Notes: generated from the letters alone by a model not told the origin. DNA of 64,000 nt from Terrabacter sp. 28 (GCA_000955875.1 JYOE01000002.1:186001-250000), one strand, 5' to 3'. Positions 37,386 through 46,611 are shown, counted from the first letter of the stretch. Numbers and translations are program-made.

Positions 37386-37421
37386 AGAGGGCCCGGCATC
37401 CACTCGGATGCCGGGCCCTCT
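37386..37421. terminator. lsr2 terminator
   Basis: A perfect 16-bp stem, AGAGGGCCCGGCATCC (37386-37401) with GGATGCCGGGCCCTCT (37406-37421), loop ACTC. It lies 17 bp past lsr2 and also faces the convergent LigD polymerase gene. Confidence 0.9.
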
Positions 37422-37454
37422 CGTCGTGCACGGCCCGACGGGCCGCGCCGGCTC

Positions 37455-38345
37455 TCACGCCGTGATGTCGGCGGCAAGGTCTCCGTCGCGCTCGACGCGC
37501 TCGAGCACCTCGTCGGCCGTCAGCTGGACGAGCTCCTCGTCGCCCGAGGCGCCCGCCTCGATCTCGTCCCACGACCTCGGCGCGGCCACGGTCGGCCGAT
37601 CGCGACCACGCAACGAGTAGGGGCACACCGTCGTCTTCGCCGCGACGTTCTGGCTCCAGTCGAGGAAGATCTTGCCGGGTCGCAGGTCCTTGGCCATCTT
37701 CCAGACGATGAGGTCGGGGTGCTGCTTCGTCAGCTCCTGCGCGAGCTGCTGCACGGTGTCGCGGATCTGGTCGCTCGTGTGAGTGCCCGGCAGGACGGCA
37801 TACAGCTGGAGTCCCTTGCTGCCACTGGTGACCGGGACCGTGTCGAGCCCGATGCCGCCCAGGCGCTCACGGACGATGAGGGCGACGCGAGCGCACTCGT
37901 GCAGCCCCGTTCCCGGGCCGGGGTCGAGGTCGATGACGAGCCGGTCGGGGTCGAGCTGCACCGCGTCCCGCCCTTCCCCTTCGTAGCGCCACTGCGGCAC
38001 GTGCAGCTCGAGCGAGTTGAGGTTGGCGAAGAAGGTGAGTCCCGCGAGGTCGTCGATGAAGGGGAAGACGGGGTCGCGACCCGCGCGTCGGATCCACGCG
38101 GGCGTGCCTGCCGGGATGTTCTTCTCGAAGAACTGCATGTCACCGACGCCGTGCGGGAAGCGGATTCGCGTGACGGCGCGGTCGCGCAGGTGCGGCAGGA
38201 TGACGGGCGCGATGCGCGCGTAGTAGTCGATGACCTGTGCCTTGGTGGTGCCTGTCCTGGGGTACATGACCTTCTCCAGGCTCGAGAGCTTCATCCGTCG
38301 CCCGTCGACCTCGACGGTCACCTTCGGCGCCTCGTAGGGCATCAC
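37455..38345 (-). CDS. LigD polymerase-domain protein (NHEJ)
   Basis: A 296-residue stand-alone archaeo-eukaryotic primase-type domain, the polymerase part of LigD. Metal-binding aspartates are Asp139 and Asp141 in VIDLDPGPGTG; other motifs are VTSGSKGLQLYAVLPG and WKMAKDLRPGKIFLDWSQN. It fills in ends during non-homologous end joining. It follows the separate ligase-domain gene with a four-base overlap (38342-38345). No nuclease domain is seen in either. Confidence 0.93.
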   Translation of the reverse strand: MMPYEAPKVTVEVDGRRMKLSSLEKVMYPRTGTTKAQVIDYYARIAPVILPHLRDRAVTRIRFPHGVGDMQFFEKNIPAGTPAWIRRAGRDPVFPFIDDLAGLTFFANLNSLELHVPQWRYEGEGRDAVQLDPDRLVIDLDPGPGTGLHECARVALIVRERLGGIGLDTVPVTSGSKGLQLYAVLPGTHTSDQIRDTVQQLAQELTKQHPDLIVWKMAKDLRPGKIFLDWSQNVAAKTTVCPYSLRGRDRPTVAAPRSWDEIEAGASGDEELVQLTADEVLERVERDGDLAADITA

Positions 38346-39289
38346 TCACCGTCCCCGTGGTCGTCGACGTCACCGGGGGTGAGGTCGCTGCGCAGGCCCT
38401 TGTATGCCGGCTGGCGCAGCCTCCCCTGACCGCTCAGTCCCAGCGACTGCACGTCGGCGACGAGAACGGGGTGCACCCAGGTAGCACCGTTCGAGTCCTC
38501 CGCGGGAACGTCTGCGGCAAAAGGGGATTCGACGGAGGTGAGCGCCTCGAGGTCGCGCATGAGGGCCTGCCCGGTCTTGCCCGCGAGGCCGGATCCGACG
38601 CGTCCCAGGTAGCGCAGCCCGCCGGGCCCGGGCACTCCGACGAGCACCGCACCGAGCCGGCGCGAGACCGTGCCGGTGGACTCGGGGCGCCACCCGCCGA
38701 TGACGACCGAGACGGTGCCCCGGTGCGGGGACTTGAGCCAGTAGGGCGAGCGCAGCCCGGGGACGTAGACGGAGTCGACCCGCTTCGAGACGATGCCCTC
38801 GAGGCCCTGTTCCTTCGTCGCGGCGTGCAGGGTCGCGCCGTCGGAGAAGGTCGGCGGCGTCTGCCAGCGCGGCCCGGCGAGCTCGAGTCGTTCGAGCGTG
38901 GACCGGCGGTCGGTCCACGTGCGCCCGAGCAGCTCCACCCCGTAGAGGCGCAGCAGGTCGAACGTCATGAGCGTCACCGGTGCCTGCTCGGCGAGCAGCG
39001 CGGCCCGCCGGGCGTCGGTGACGTGGAAGCGCTCGGCCATCGCGGCGAAGGACGGCACGCCGTCGCGCATCGACACGATCTCGCCGTCGAGCAGCATGTC
39101 GGCGTACTCGTCGGCGAGGCCGCGCAGCTCCGGGAACGCCACCGTGACGTCGCGCTCCGTGCGCGAGAAGAGGCGCATCCCGCCGTCGCGCACGTCGGCC
39201 AGCACGCGCATCCCGTCCCATTTGACCTCGTGCTGCCAGCGGTCGCCGGCCGGAATGGTCGACGTCGGCGTCGCGAGCATGGGGCGCAT
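38342..39289 (-). CDS. ATP-dependent DNA ligase, LigD ligase domain
   Basis: A 315-residue ligase. The nucleotidyl lysine is Lys23 in HEVKWDGMRV. Further motifs are LLDGEIVSMRDGVPSF, GLEGIVSKRVDSVYVPG and WLKSPHRGTVSVVIGGW. The OB domain ends near residue 270. The ATG at 39289 (MRPMLATP) is preferred; the longer frame would run through ku. Only 18 bp separate it from the divergent ku start, so both are probably leaderless or nearly so. Confidence 0.92.
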   Translation of the reverse strand: MRPMLATPTSTIPAGDRWQHEVKWDGMRVLADVRDGGMRLFSRTERDVTVAFPELRGLADEYADMLLDGEIVSMRDGVPSFAAMAERFHVTDARRAALLAEQAPVTLMTFDLLRLYGVELLGRTWTDRRSTLERLELAGPRWQTPPTFSDGATLHAATKEQGLEGIVSKRVDSVYVPGLRSPYWLKSPHRGTVSVVIGGWRPESTGTVSRRLGAVLVGVPGPGGLRYLGRVGSGLAGKTGQALMRDLEALTSVESPFAADVPAEDSNGATWVHPVLVADVQSLGLSGQGRLRQPAYKGLRSDLTPGDVDDHGDGE

Positions 39290-39307
39290 GGGTGCATTCT
39301 TGTTCTC

Positions 39308-40273
39308 ATGCGAGCCATCTGGAAAGGCGCCGTGTCGTTCGGCCTGGTGAATGTGCCGGTCCGACTCTTTTCGGCCACCGAGAACCACGACGTGCAGTTC
39401 CGCCAGGTCCACGAGAAGGACGGGGGCCGCATCAAGTACCAACGCGTCTGCTCGATCGACGGCGAGGAGGTGCCCTACTCCGACATCGCCAAGGGATATG
39501 AGGCGGCCGACGGGCAGATGGTCGTGCTCACCGACGAGGACCTCAAGAGCCTGCCCTCGCGCTCGTCGAAGGAGATCTCGATCGAGAAGTTCGTGCCGTC
39601 GGAGCAGATCGACCCGCTCCTGTTCGACAAGAGCTACTACCTCGAGCCCGACAAGACCGGCCTCAAGCCGTACGTGCTGCTGCGCGACGCGCTCGAGAAG
39701 GCCGACCGGATGGCGCTCGTCACAGTGTCGGTGCGCACTCGCATGACGCTGGCCGTGCTCCGCGTCCGTGACGGCGTCATCGTGCTGCAGACGCTGCTGT
39801 GGGCCGACGAGGTGCGCACCCCCGAGTTCGAGTCGCTGTCGGAGGACACCCACGCGACGGCCAAGGAGCTGGCGATGGCGGCCTCCCTCGTCGACTCGCT
39901 GTCGGGCGACTACGAGCCCGACGAGTTCGAGGACGACTACTCCGAGGCCGTGACGAAGCTCGTCGCGACGAAGATCGAGGGCGGCGACATCACCGAGACG
40001 CCCGAGGCTAAGGGCGAGGAGACCGAGGTCGTCGACCTGCTGGCGGCCCTGCAGCGCAGCGTCGACAAGGCCAAGGCGGCGAAGTCCGGAGGTGCCTCCG
40101 CAGGCGCCTCAGACGCCTCCGACGACGCGGCGGCGCACGAGACGAAGAAGCCGACCAAGAAGACCACGGAAAAGGCGGCGGCGAAGAAGACGTCGCCCAA
40201 GAAGACGGCGACGAAGAAGGCGACGGCAAAGAAGGCGACGACGAAGAAGGCGGCCACGAAGAAGGCCAGCTGA
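39308..40273 (+). CDS. ku: Ku protein (NHEJ end-binding) with lysine-rich tail
   Basis: A 321-residue bacterial Ku. Core: MRAIWKGAVSFGLVNVPVRL, YQRVCSIDGEEVPYSDIAKGY, then LEPDKTGLKPYVLLRDAL. It threads onto DNA ends and recruits LigD. From about residue 280 the protein is a Lys/Ala/Thr repeat (KKTATKKATAKKATTKKA) like the histone H1-like tails of long actinobacterial Ku proteins, which bind DNA. Divergent from the LigD ligase gene. Confidence 0.95.
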   Translation: MRAIWKGAVSFGLVNVPVRLFSATENHDVQFRQVHEKDGGRIKYQRVCSIDGEEVPYSDIAKGYEAADGQMVVLTDEDLKSLPSRSSKEISIEKFVPSEQIDPLLFDKSYYLEPDKTGLKPYVLLRDALEKADRMALVTVSVRTRMTLAVLRVRDGVIVLQTLLWADEVRTPEFESLSEDTHATAKELAMAASLVDSLSGDYEPDEFEDDYSEAVTKLVATKIEGGDITETPEAKGEETEVVDLLAALQRSVDKAKAAKSGGASAGASDASDDAAAHETKKPTKKTTEKAAAKKTSPKKTATKKATAKKATTKKAATKKAS

Positions 40274-40337
40274 GCGATTCTCGTCACGTCGGCGGCATAC
40301 GCGAGCCGGCCTCGCGCTGCTGCGCGAGGATGAGAAC

Positions 40338-41564
40338 GTGCGAACGGCGACGATCGACGAGCTCACCCGACGGCTCGAGACCCTGCCCAGCGGCTCTCGG
40401 GTCGTCGTCAGCGGCAACATGGCGGTGCCCTGGGAGGCGGTGAAAGCCCTCGACGCCGCACAGGAGACCTACGTGCTCCACGCCCTCAACGCCCCGGCCG
40501 GGCTGCCCGAGCGTGACGGCGTGACGGTGGAGACGTGCTTCGTCGGTCCCGGCATGCGCCGCCACCACGGCCTGCGCTACGTGCCGTCGCGCCTGTCGCT
40601 CGTGCCCCTGCTCTACGGCCGGGCACTGCCGCCCGACGCGGTGCTGCTGCACTGCTCGCCCCCGCGCGACGGACAGGTGAGCCTCGGGCTCGAGGTCAAC
40701 GTGCTGCCGGCCGCGATCGAGGCCTGCCGGGCCCGGGGCGGTCTCGTCGTGGCGGTCGTCAACCCGCGGATGCCGTTCACCTTCGGTGACGCGCAGGTGC
40801 CGCTCGAGCACGTCGACCTGCTCGTCGAGGTCGACGCCGAGCTGGCCTCGCACGCCGCCGTCGAGCCCGACCCCGAGAGCCGGCTCATCGGCGAGCGCGT
40901 GGCCGCCCGCGTGGCCGACGGGGCGACGATGCAGCTCGGCATCGGCGCCGTGCCCGACGCGACGCTGGCCGGCCTGACCGCGCGCCGCGGCATACGGGTG
41001 TGGACCGAGATGTTCTCCGACGGCGTGCTCGCCCTCGACGCGGCGGGGGCGCTCGACCCCGACCACCCGCTCGTCACCTCGTTCGCGTTCGGGTCGCCCG
41101 AGCTCTACGCGTGGCTCGACGGCAACGAGCGGGTGCGGATGCTGCGCACCGAGAAGACGAACGACCCCGGCCTCATCGCGCAGCAGCGTCAGATGACGTC
41201 GGTCAACACGGCGCTCGAGGTCGACCTCTTCGGACAGGCCAACGCCTCGCGCATCAACGCGCGCATCCACTCGGGCTTCGGCGGCCAGACCGACTTCATC
41301 GTCGGTGCGCTGCACTCGCCGGGCGGGCAGTCGTTCATCGCGCTGCGGTCGTGGCACCCGAAGGCCGACGTCTCGACGATCGTGCCGCTGCTCGACGAGC
41401 CGGTGACGAGCTTCCAGCAGAGCGCCATCGTCACCGAGCACGGCTGCGCGCCGCTCTGGGGTCGCAGCGAGCGCGAGCAGTGCCACGACATCATCGAGGA
41501 GTGCGCGCACCCGCGGGTTCGCGAGGACCTGTGGGAGGAGGCCGCCGGACTCGGCCTCGCCTGA
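40338..41564 (+). CDS. Acetyl-CoA hydrolase/transferase-family CoA-transferase
   Basis: A 408-residue class I-type CoA-transferase related to 4-hydroxybutyrate CoA-transferase. Motifs: MQLGIGAVPDATLAGL, the glutamate-containing VWTEMFSDGVLALDAAGAL, SVNTALEVDLFGQANAS and GFGGQTDFIVGALHSPGG. The covalent glutamate is probably the one in TEMFSDG (family knowledge). Start GTG at 40338 with GAGG eight bases before. Substrate pair unknown. Confidence 0.88.
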   Translation: MRTATIDELTRRLETLPSGSRVVVSGNMAVPWEAVKALDAAQETYVLHALNAPAGLPERDGVTVETCFVGPGMRRHHGLRYVPSRLSLVPLLYGRALPPDAVLLHCSPPRDGQVSLGLEVNVLPAAIEACRARGGLVVAVVNPRMPFTFGDAQVPLEHVDLLVEVDAELASHAAVEPDPESRLIGERVAARVADGATMQLGIGAVPDATLAGLTARRGIRVWTEMFSDGVLALDAAGALDPDHPLVTSFAFGSPELYAWLDGNERVRMLRTEKTNDPGLIAQQRQMTSVNTALEVDLFGQANASRINARIHSGFGGQTDFIVGALHSPGGQSFIALRSWHPKADVSTIVPLLDEPVTSFQQSAIVTEHGCAPLWGRSEREQCHDIIEECAHPRVREDLWEEAAGLGLA

Positions 41565-41639
41565 GCGGCCGGGCTCTCCGCGGGCGTATGCCGTCGGGTG
41601 CGTCGAACGCGTCCCGCGGCCGCTCGTAGGGTGGCCGGC

Positions 41640-42383
41640 ATGAGCGAACACCACTCCCGAGACTCGCGTCCCGTGGCCGTCGTGACCGGTGGCACGCGAG
41701 GCATCGGCCTCGCCCTCGTCGAGGACCTCGCCGACACGCACCACGTCGTGGTCGGCGGCCGCAGTGCGGAGTCGGTCGCCTCGGTGGTCGACCGGCTGCC
41801 GTCGGCCGAGGGCTTCGTCGCCGACCTCGCCGACTGCTCCCCGGGCGGTTCCCTCGACAGGGCTCTGGAGGCGCTCGTGACGCAGCTGCCGCGGGTCGAC
41901 GTGCTCGTCCACTCGGCCGGGGTGCTGCGCAACGGCACCGTCGCCGACGCGCCGGTCGCCGACTGGACCGAGTCGCTGACGGTCAACGTCACCGCCGTCG
42001 CCGCCGTGACCAAAGCGCTCCTGCCGGCGCTGCGGCGGGCCCACGGCCTGGTGGTCACCGTGAACTCCGGGTCCGGGCTCACCGCCTCGCCGTCGTCCGG
42101 CGCCTACTGCGCGTCGAAGTTCGCCCTGCGGGCGCTCACCGACACGCTGCGCCAGGAGGAGCGGGAGCACGGCGTGCGCGTCACGTCGCTGCACCCGGGA
42201 CGCGTCGACACCGACATGCAGCACGAGCTCGTGGCGTTCGAGGGCGGCGAGTACGACGCTACGGCCTACCTCGACGTGCAGTCGGTCGTGCGGGCCGCCC
42301 GGCTCGCCATCGACGCCGGCGAGGACGCGAGCATCGACATGGTGTCGGTGCGACCCCGCGGCTGGCGCCCCACCACCCCCTGA
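41640..42383 (+). CDS. Short-chain dehydrogenase/reductase
   Basis: A 247-residue classical SDR. Cofactor motif TGGTRGIGLALVEDL near residue 15, VHSAGVLRNG near 88, catalytic Ser and YxxxK in SGLTASPSSGAYCASKFALR, then HPGRVDTDM. Substrate unknown. The ATG at 41640 is used because the extra N-terminal frame is not SDR-like. It ends in an inverted repeat shared with its convergent neighbour. Confidence 0.9.
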   Translation: MSEHHSRDSRPVAVVTGGTRGIGLALVEDLADTHHVVVGGRSAESVASVVDRLPSAEGFVADLADCSPGGSLDRALEALVTQLPRVDVLVHSAGVLRNGTVADAPVADWTESLTVNVTAVAAVTKALLPALRRAHGLVVTVNSGSGLTASPSSGAYCASKFALRALTDTLRQEEREHGVRVTSLHPGRVDTDMQHELVAFEGGEYDATAYLDVQSVVRAARLAIDAGEDASIDMVSVRPRGWRPTTP

Positions 42384-42463
42384 CCGCAACACACCCGGTA
42401 GCGAGCAACCCACGGCGGTTGCAGCCCGAATCGGTTGCCCGTTACCGGGTGTGTTGCGGGTCA
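42382..42463. terminator. Long inverted repeat joining two convergent stop codons
   Basis: Arms of about 29 bases: from 42382 the plus strand reads GACCGCAACACACCCGGTA and on to GCAACC (42410); the minus strand from 42463 reads GACCCGCAACACACCCGGTA and on to GCAACC (42433). They differ by one inserted base and two substitutions. Each arm starts within the TGA stop codon of its gene, so one palindrome terminates both. Confidence 0.85.
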
Positions 42464-43258
42464 GATGCGGCTGGAGCCGCGCGTGGGCATGAGCGCGAAC
42501 CGGGCGAACGCGAGCGAGGCGGCGAGGTCGACCTCGCGCTGCTCCCGGTCGCCCTTCCTCGTCGACACCTCCACGACGACGTCGCCCGCCCAGTCGCTGT
42601 CGGCGAGGTGCTCGAGCACCTCCGCGCACGGCTGCGTGCCGCGCCCCGGCACGAGGTGCTCGTCGAGGAAGGACCCGGCGCCGTCGGCGAGGTGCAGGTG
42701 GGCGAGCCGTGACCCCAGCTGCTGCGCCATCTCGAGGGCGTCGGAGCCCGCGGTCGCCGTGTGCGACAGGTCGAGCGTCACGTTGTCGTAGGCCTGGTCG
42801 ACGGGGTCCCAGTGCGGCAGGTAGGCCATGACCTCACGGCGCGCCGTCCGCCACGGGTACATGTTCTCGACGGCCAGCCGGATGCCGTGGTCGTGCTCGC
42901 GCAGCGCGATGCCGTCCACGAACCCGGCCGCATACTCCCTCTGCCAGCGGAACGGCGGGTGCAGCACGACCGTGCTCGCCCCCACCTCGAGCGCGAGCTC
43001 GATCGACCGGTCGACCTTGCCCCACGGGTCGGTGCCCCAGACGCGCTGGGTGAGCAGCAGGGTCGGCGCGTGGACCGACGCGATCGGCAGCCCGTGCAGC
43101 TCGGACAGGGAGCGCAGGGCCCCGGCCTCCTGGGTGACCGGGTCGGTCCAGACCATGACCTCGATCGCGTCGTAGCCGAGCCGCGCGGCGGTCGCGAAGG
43201 CGGTCGCCGCGTTGTCGGGGTAGAGCGAGGCGGTCGACAGGCCGACCCGGATCGTCAT
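42461..43258 (-). CDS. Sugar phosphate isomerase/epimerase-family protein
   Basis: A 265-residue xylose-isomerase-like TIM barrel. Motifs: VGLSTASLYPDNAATAFATA at the N-terminus, VVLHPPFRWQREYA, the metal-ligand LAVENMYPWR and DLSHTATAGSD, and RLAHLHLADGAGSFLDEHLV. Substrate unknown. ATG at 43258 (MTIRVGL) is used. It is next to ppx/gppA on the same strand (54 bp apart). Confidence 0.87.
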   Translation of the reverse strand: MTIRVGLSTASLYPDNAATAFATAARLGYDAIEVMVWTDPVTQEAGALRSLSELHGLPIASVHAPTLLLTQRVWGTDPWGKVDRSIELALEVGASTVVLHPPFRWQREYAAGFVDGIALREHDHGIRLAVENMYPWRTARREVMAYLPHWDPVDQAYDNVTLDLSHTATAGSDALEMAQQLGSRLAHLHLADGAGSFLDEHLVPGRGTQPCAEVLEHLADSDWAGDVVVEVSTRKGDREQREVDLAASLAFARFALMPTRGSSRI

Positions 43259-43312
43259 GCGGCCATTGTCCGGCACGGCGCATCGGCAGGCGCGAGGTGG
43301 TCACCGCCGGAG

Positions 43313-44242
43313 TCAGGAGACCAGGTGGTCGAGCCTCCGGAGGATGAGCCCCTCGCGCAGCGCCCAGGGGCAGATGTCGAGACGCTCGACCTGGAGCAGG
43401 TCGAGCGCGGCCTCGGCGACGAGCGCACCGGCATACAGCTGGAGCGCGCGCCCCTCGGAGACACCCGGCAGCTGCGCGCGGGCCGACGAGTCGAGCGTCG
43501 CGAGCCGTTGCACGATCCCGCGAAGGTCGCCCCGCGACAGGGTGCGCGGCACGAACGGACCGTCGTCGCGCGGGGCCGCGCCGGCGATGCGCGCGAGCGA
43601 GCGCATGGTCTTCGACGTCCCGACCGCCCGGTCAGGTGCACCGGAGGCCAGCAGGGGGCGTACGTGCTCGGCGAGAGTGGCGCGCACGTGGGCGCGCAGG
43701 TCACGCGCGTCGGACTCGGTCGGCGGGTCTTTGGGCAGCCGCTCACGGGTCAGGCGGCCGGCGCCCAGGGGCAGGCTGAAGGCGACGTCGGGCTCCTCGT
43801 CGAGACCGCCGGCGAGCTCGAGCGAGCCGCCCCCGATGTCGACGACGAGCAGGCGCCCGCTCGACCAGCCGAACCAGCGGCGCACCGCGAGGAACGTCAT
43901 GCGCGCTTCGTCGGTGCCGCTGAGCGCCTCGAGCTCGACCCCGGTCTCGCGGCGCACCCGGTCGATGACGGCGTCGCCGTTGGGCGACTCGCGCAGGGCC
44001 GACGTCGCGAAGGCGAACAGGTCGCTGACGCCCTGGTCCTCGGCGACGACGAGGCACTCGCGCACGAACGCGACGAGGCGGTCGGCCGTGGCCTCGCCGA
44101 CGCGGCCGTCGCGGTCGAGGCTCTCGGCGAGGCGCAGCTCGGTCTTGTGCGAGAACGCCGGCAGCGGCTGGGCGCCGGGGTGTGCGTCGACGACGAGGAG
44201 GTGGACCGTGTTGGACCCGATGTCGATGACGCCAAGGCGCAT
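43313..44242 (-). CDS. Ppx/GppA-family exopolyphosphatase
   Basis: A 309-residue actin-fold phosphatase: [17 protein letters not shown] at the start and [14 protein letters not shown] near residue 140. It hydrolyses polyphosphate or pppGpp (family knowledge). The length is that of the short actinobacterial Ppx proteins without the HD domain. The likely operon with the sugar isomerase follows in the same direction. Confidence 0.92.
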   Translation of the reverse strand: MRLGVIDIGSNTVHLLVVDAHPGAQPLPAFSHKTELRLAESLDRDGRVGEATADRLVAFVRECLVVAEDQGVSDLFAFATSALRESPNGDAVIDRVRRETGVELEALSGTDEARMTFLAVRRWFGWSSGRLLVVDIGGGSLELAGGLDEEPDVAFSLPLGAGRLTRERLPKDPPTESDARDLRAHVRATLAEHVRPLLASGAPDRAVGTSKTMRSLARIAGAAPRDDGPFVPRTLSRGDLRGIVQRLATLDSSARAQLPGVSEGRALQLYAGALVAEAALDLLQVERLDICPWALREGLILRRLDHLVS

Positions 44243-44335
44243 GCCCTGACCCTATCGCCCGCGCGCCCGCGCCTCCCCCGGCTCCAACGCCGCGTTCGGC
44301 GGGGTGAAGTGGGGTGAAGGCGGGGGCGTATGCCG

Positions 44336-45070
44336 TCAGGCGGAGCGGCGACTGAGGGTGAGCGAGCCGAGCGCGAGGGCTCCCGCGATGAAGGCCGCGA
44401 TGATGCCGAGGTCGGTGAGCACCGTGGTGACCGGGTCGGGGTTGCGGGCGATCTCCTTCATGGCGTCCACGGCGTACGACAGCGGCAGCACGTCGGAGAC
44501 CCACTCGAGCACGGTGGGCAGCTGGTCGCGCGCGATGAGCAGCCCGCAGAGCAGGAACTGCGGCAGCACGAAGGCCGGCATGAACTGCACGGCCTGGAAC
44601 TCGGTGCGGGCGAAGCCGCTGGCGAGCAGGCCCAGAGCGGTGCCGAGCACGGCGTCGAAGACGGCCACGACGATGAGCAGCCAGAGCGGGCCCGCGACGT
44701 CGAGGTCGCACACCCAGACGGCGAATCCCGTTGTCGCAAGAGCCTGCACGACGGCCAGCGCACCGAACGCGGCGGCATACCCGAGCATGAAGTCGCCCTT
44801 GCCCATGGGGGTCGTGAGCAGCCGCTCGAGGGTGCCCGACTGGCGCTCGCGCAGGGTGGCGACCGAGGTGACGATGAACATGACGATCATCGGGAAGACG
44901 CCGAGCAGGGCCGGGCCGATGGCGTCGAAGACCGGCGTGCCGTCGTAGATCCAGGCGAGCAGCCCGAGCAGGACGCACGGCACGACGATGATGAGCGCGA
45001 TGGTGCGGTGGTCGGTGCGGACCTGGCGCAGCACGCGTCCGGAGGTGGCGGTGGCGAGACCGGCGTTCAC
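44336..45070 (-). CDS. ABC-2 type permease (DrrB-like)
   Basis: A 244-residue membrane protein with six spans. It carries the ABC-2 motifs TVATLRERQSGTLERLLTTP and TEFQAVQFMPAFVLPQFLLC. It overlaps the preceding ATPase gene by four bases. Together with the ATPase and a TetR regulator it forms a drug-exporter-like operon (DrrAB type). Cargo unknown. Confidence 0.9.
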   Translation of the reverse strand: MNAGLATATSGRVLRQVRTDHRTIALIIVVPCVLLGLLAWIYDGTPVFDAIGPALLGVFPMIVMFIVTSVATLRERQSGTLERLLTTPMGKGDFMLGYAAAFGALAVVQALATTGFAVWVCDLDVAGPLWLLIVVAVFDAVLGTALGLLASGFARTEFQAVQFMPAFVLPQFLLCGLLIARDQLPTVLEWVSDVLPLSYAVDAMKEIARNPDPVTTVLTDLGIIAAFIAGALALGSLTLSRRSA

Positions 45071-45846
45071 GATGCGCTCCTGTCGGAGGGGGCCGGGGAG
45101 GCGGCGGCGCGGGCAGCCTCGGCGTCGATGAGGGCGAGGAAGGCGGCGTCGGCGTCGGGCGCACCGGTGCGGGCGAGCAGCTCGTCCGGGGTGAGGTCGG
45201 CGAGCACCTCACCCTCGCGGAGCAGCACGAGTCGGTCGCAGCGGGTGGCCTCGTCCATGACGTGGCTCGAGACGACGAGGGAGTGCCCGCGCTCGGCGAG
45301 GCGGCGGAAGAGGGCCCACAGGTCGCGGCGCAGCACGGGGTCGAGCCCGACGGTCGGCTCGTCGAGGACGAGGAGCGTCGGGCGACCGACGAGTGCGGCC
45401 GCGAGGGAGACCCGCGACTCCTGGCCCCCGGAGAGGTCCTGCACGAGCTGGTCGGCGTGCGACACGAGGTCGACCTCGGCGAGCGTGCGGTCGACGGCGT
45501 CGCGCAGGTCCTGGCCGCGCAGACCGACGGCGCGGCCGAAGTAGGCCACGTTGTCGCGGACAGTGAGGTCGGCGTACACGCTGGGGCTCTGGGTGACGTA
45601 GCCGACCTCGTCTCGCAGGACGGGAGATCCGGCGGGGTGGCCGAGCACGGTGACGCTGCCGGCCTCGATGATCTGGACGCCGACGATGCACCGCATGAGC
45701 GTGGACTTGCCCGAACCGGAGGGGCCCAGCAACCCGACGACCTGGCCGGACGGGATCACGAGGTCCAGCTTGGGGATGACGCGCCGCTTGCCGCGGACGA
45801 CCTGCAGACCGCTCACGGCCACTGCCGGTCCACTGTTATTCATCAT
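45067..45846 (-). CDS. ABC transporter ATP-binding protein (DrrA-like)
   Basis: A 259-residue ATPase: Walker A LLGPSGSGKSTLMRCIVGVQ, signature QDLSGGQESRVSLAAALVGRP, Walker B LLVLDEPTVGLDPVLRRDLW and H-loop VVSSHVMDEATRCDR. The start is at 45846 or 45843 (two consecutive ATGs). Its start codon lies inside a perfect palindrome, 10 bp after the tetR stop. Confidence 0.93.
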   Translation of the reverse strand: MMNNSGPAVAVSGLQVVRGKRRVIPKLDLVIPSGQVVGLLGPSGSGKSTLMRCIVGVQIIEAGSVTVLGHPAGSPVLRDEVGYVTQSPSVYADLTVRDNVAYFGRAVGLRGQDLRDAVDRTLAEVDLVSHADQLVQDLSGGQESRVSLAAALVGRPTLLVLDEPTVGLDPVLRRDLWALFRRLAERGHSLVVSSHVMDEATRCDRLVLLREGEVLADLTPDELLARTGAPDADAAFLALIDAEAARAAASPAPSDRSAS

Positions 45847-45854
45847 GTGATGAA
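45839..45854. promoter_or_regulatory. Perfect palindrome between tetR and the ABC ATPase gene
   Basis: TTCATCA (45839-45845), TG, TGATGAA (45848-45854): seven-base perfect arms, AT-rich in very GC-rich surroundings. It covers the ABC start codon and the gap after the tetR stop. It could be the operator of the adjacent TetR protein or an RNA hairpin limiting translation of the ATPase. Confidence 0.5.
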
Positions 45855-45856
45855 AT

Positions 45857-46471
45857 CTACTCCGGTCGGGCGATCCTGTCCACGAGATGCTGCTGCAGGA
45901 CGGGACCGATGCGCTCGACCAGCTGCTCGCGGGTGGCCTCGGCCAGGGCCGGCACCTTGATGACGTAGCGCGCGACGACCAGTCCGATCATCTGCGAGGC
46001 CGCGAGCGCGCCGCGCAGCATCGGGTCGGGCGCCCCGGTCGACGCGGCGATGCGCCCGAACACCTCACGCCCGAGGAACTCGCGCAGCATCCGGGCCGCC
46101 TCCTCGCTCGACATGCTCGAGCGCACGAGCGCGACCAGCGCGTCCCGCCGCTCGGGCGGCTCCCACACGCCGAGGAACGTCTCGACGATGCGCCAGCCCA
46201 GCCGGTCGACGTCGCCCGCCGTGATGCGGTCGATGAGCTCGGCCGGGTTGACAGGAACGTCGAGGGTCTCGGCGAAGAGCGCCGCCTTGCCGTCGAAGTA
46301 GTGGTGCACGAGGGCCGGGTCGACACCGGCCTCACGGGCGATGCCGCGCAGGCTCGTCTTGTCATACCCCTTGGCAGCAAAGGACTTTCGTGCCGCATGG
46401 ATGATCGCCGAGCGGGTGTCCTCGCCGCCCGGCCGCCTCCCCCGCGCCTTCACCGCATCGGGCGTCGTCAT
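45857..46471 (-). CDS. TetR-family transcriptional regulator
   Basis: A 204-residue regulator. The HTH lies at 20-65: IIHAARKSFAAKGYDKTSL then IAREAGVDPALVHHYFDGKA. The C-terminal ligand domain has the TetR_C form seen beside drug exporters (FLGREVFGRIA). ATG at 46471 (MTTPDAVKARG) is used. It is first in the operon tetR-ATPase-permease and probably represses it. Confidence 0.92.
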   Translation of the reverse strand: MTTPDAVKARGRRPGGEDTRSAIIHAARKSFAAKGYDKTSLRGIAREAGVDPALVHHYFDGKAALFAETLDVPVNPAELIDRITAGDVDRLGWRIVETFLGVWEPPERRDALVALVRSSMSSEEAARMLREFLGREVFGRIAASTGAPDPMLRGALAASQMIGLVVARYVIKVPALAEATREQLVERIGPVLQQHLVDRIARPE

Positions 46472-46611
46472 GGGGACACCGTATGCCGCTCCTGCCCGTC
46501 GGCGCGTGCGCCTCGCACCCGTTGACCCGCCGTTCACGGCGTCCGACAATCGAGGTGTCCGGTCCGCCAACAAGGATCGACGGACCCGCACGAAAGAGGG
46601 TCGATGCGACC

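Noticed and set aside
38342..39853. A 503-codon frame extending the LigD ligase gene upstream
   Set aside because: The added part is the antisense of ku; the ligase domain begins at the ATG at 39289.
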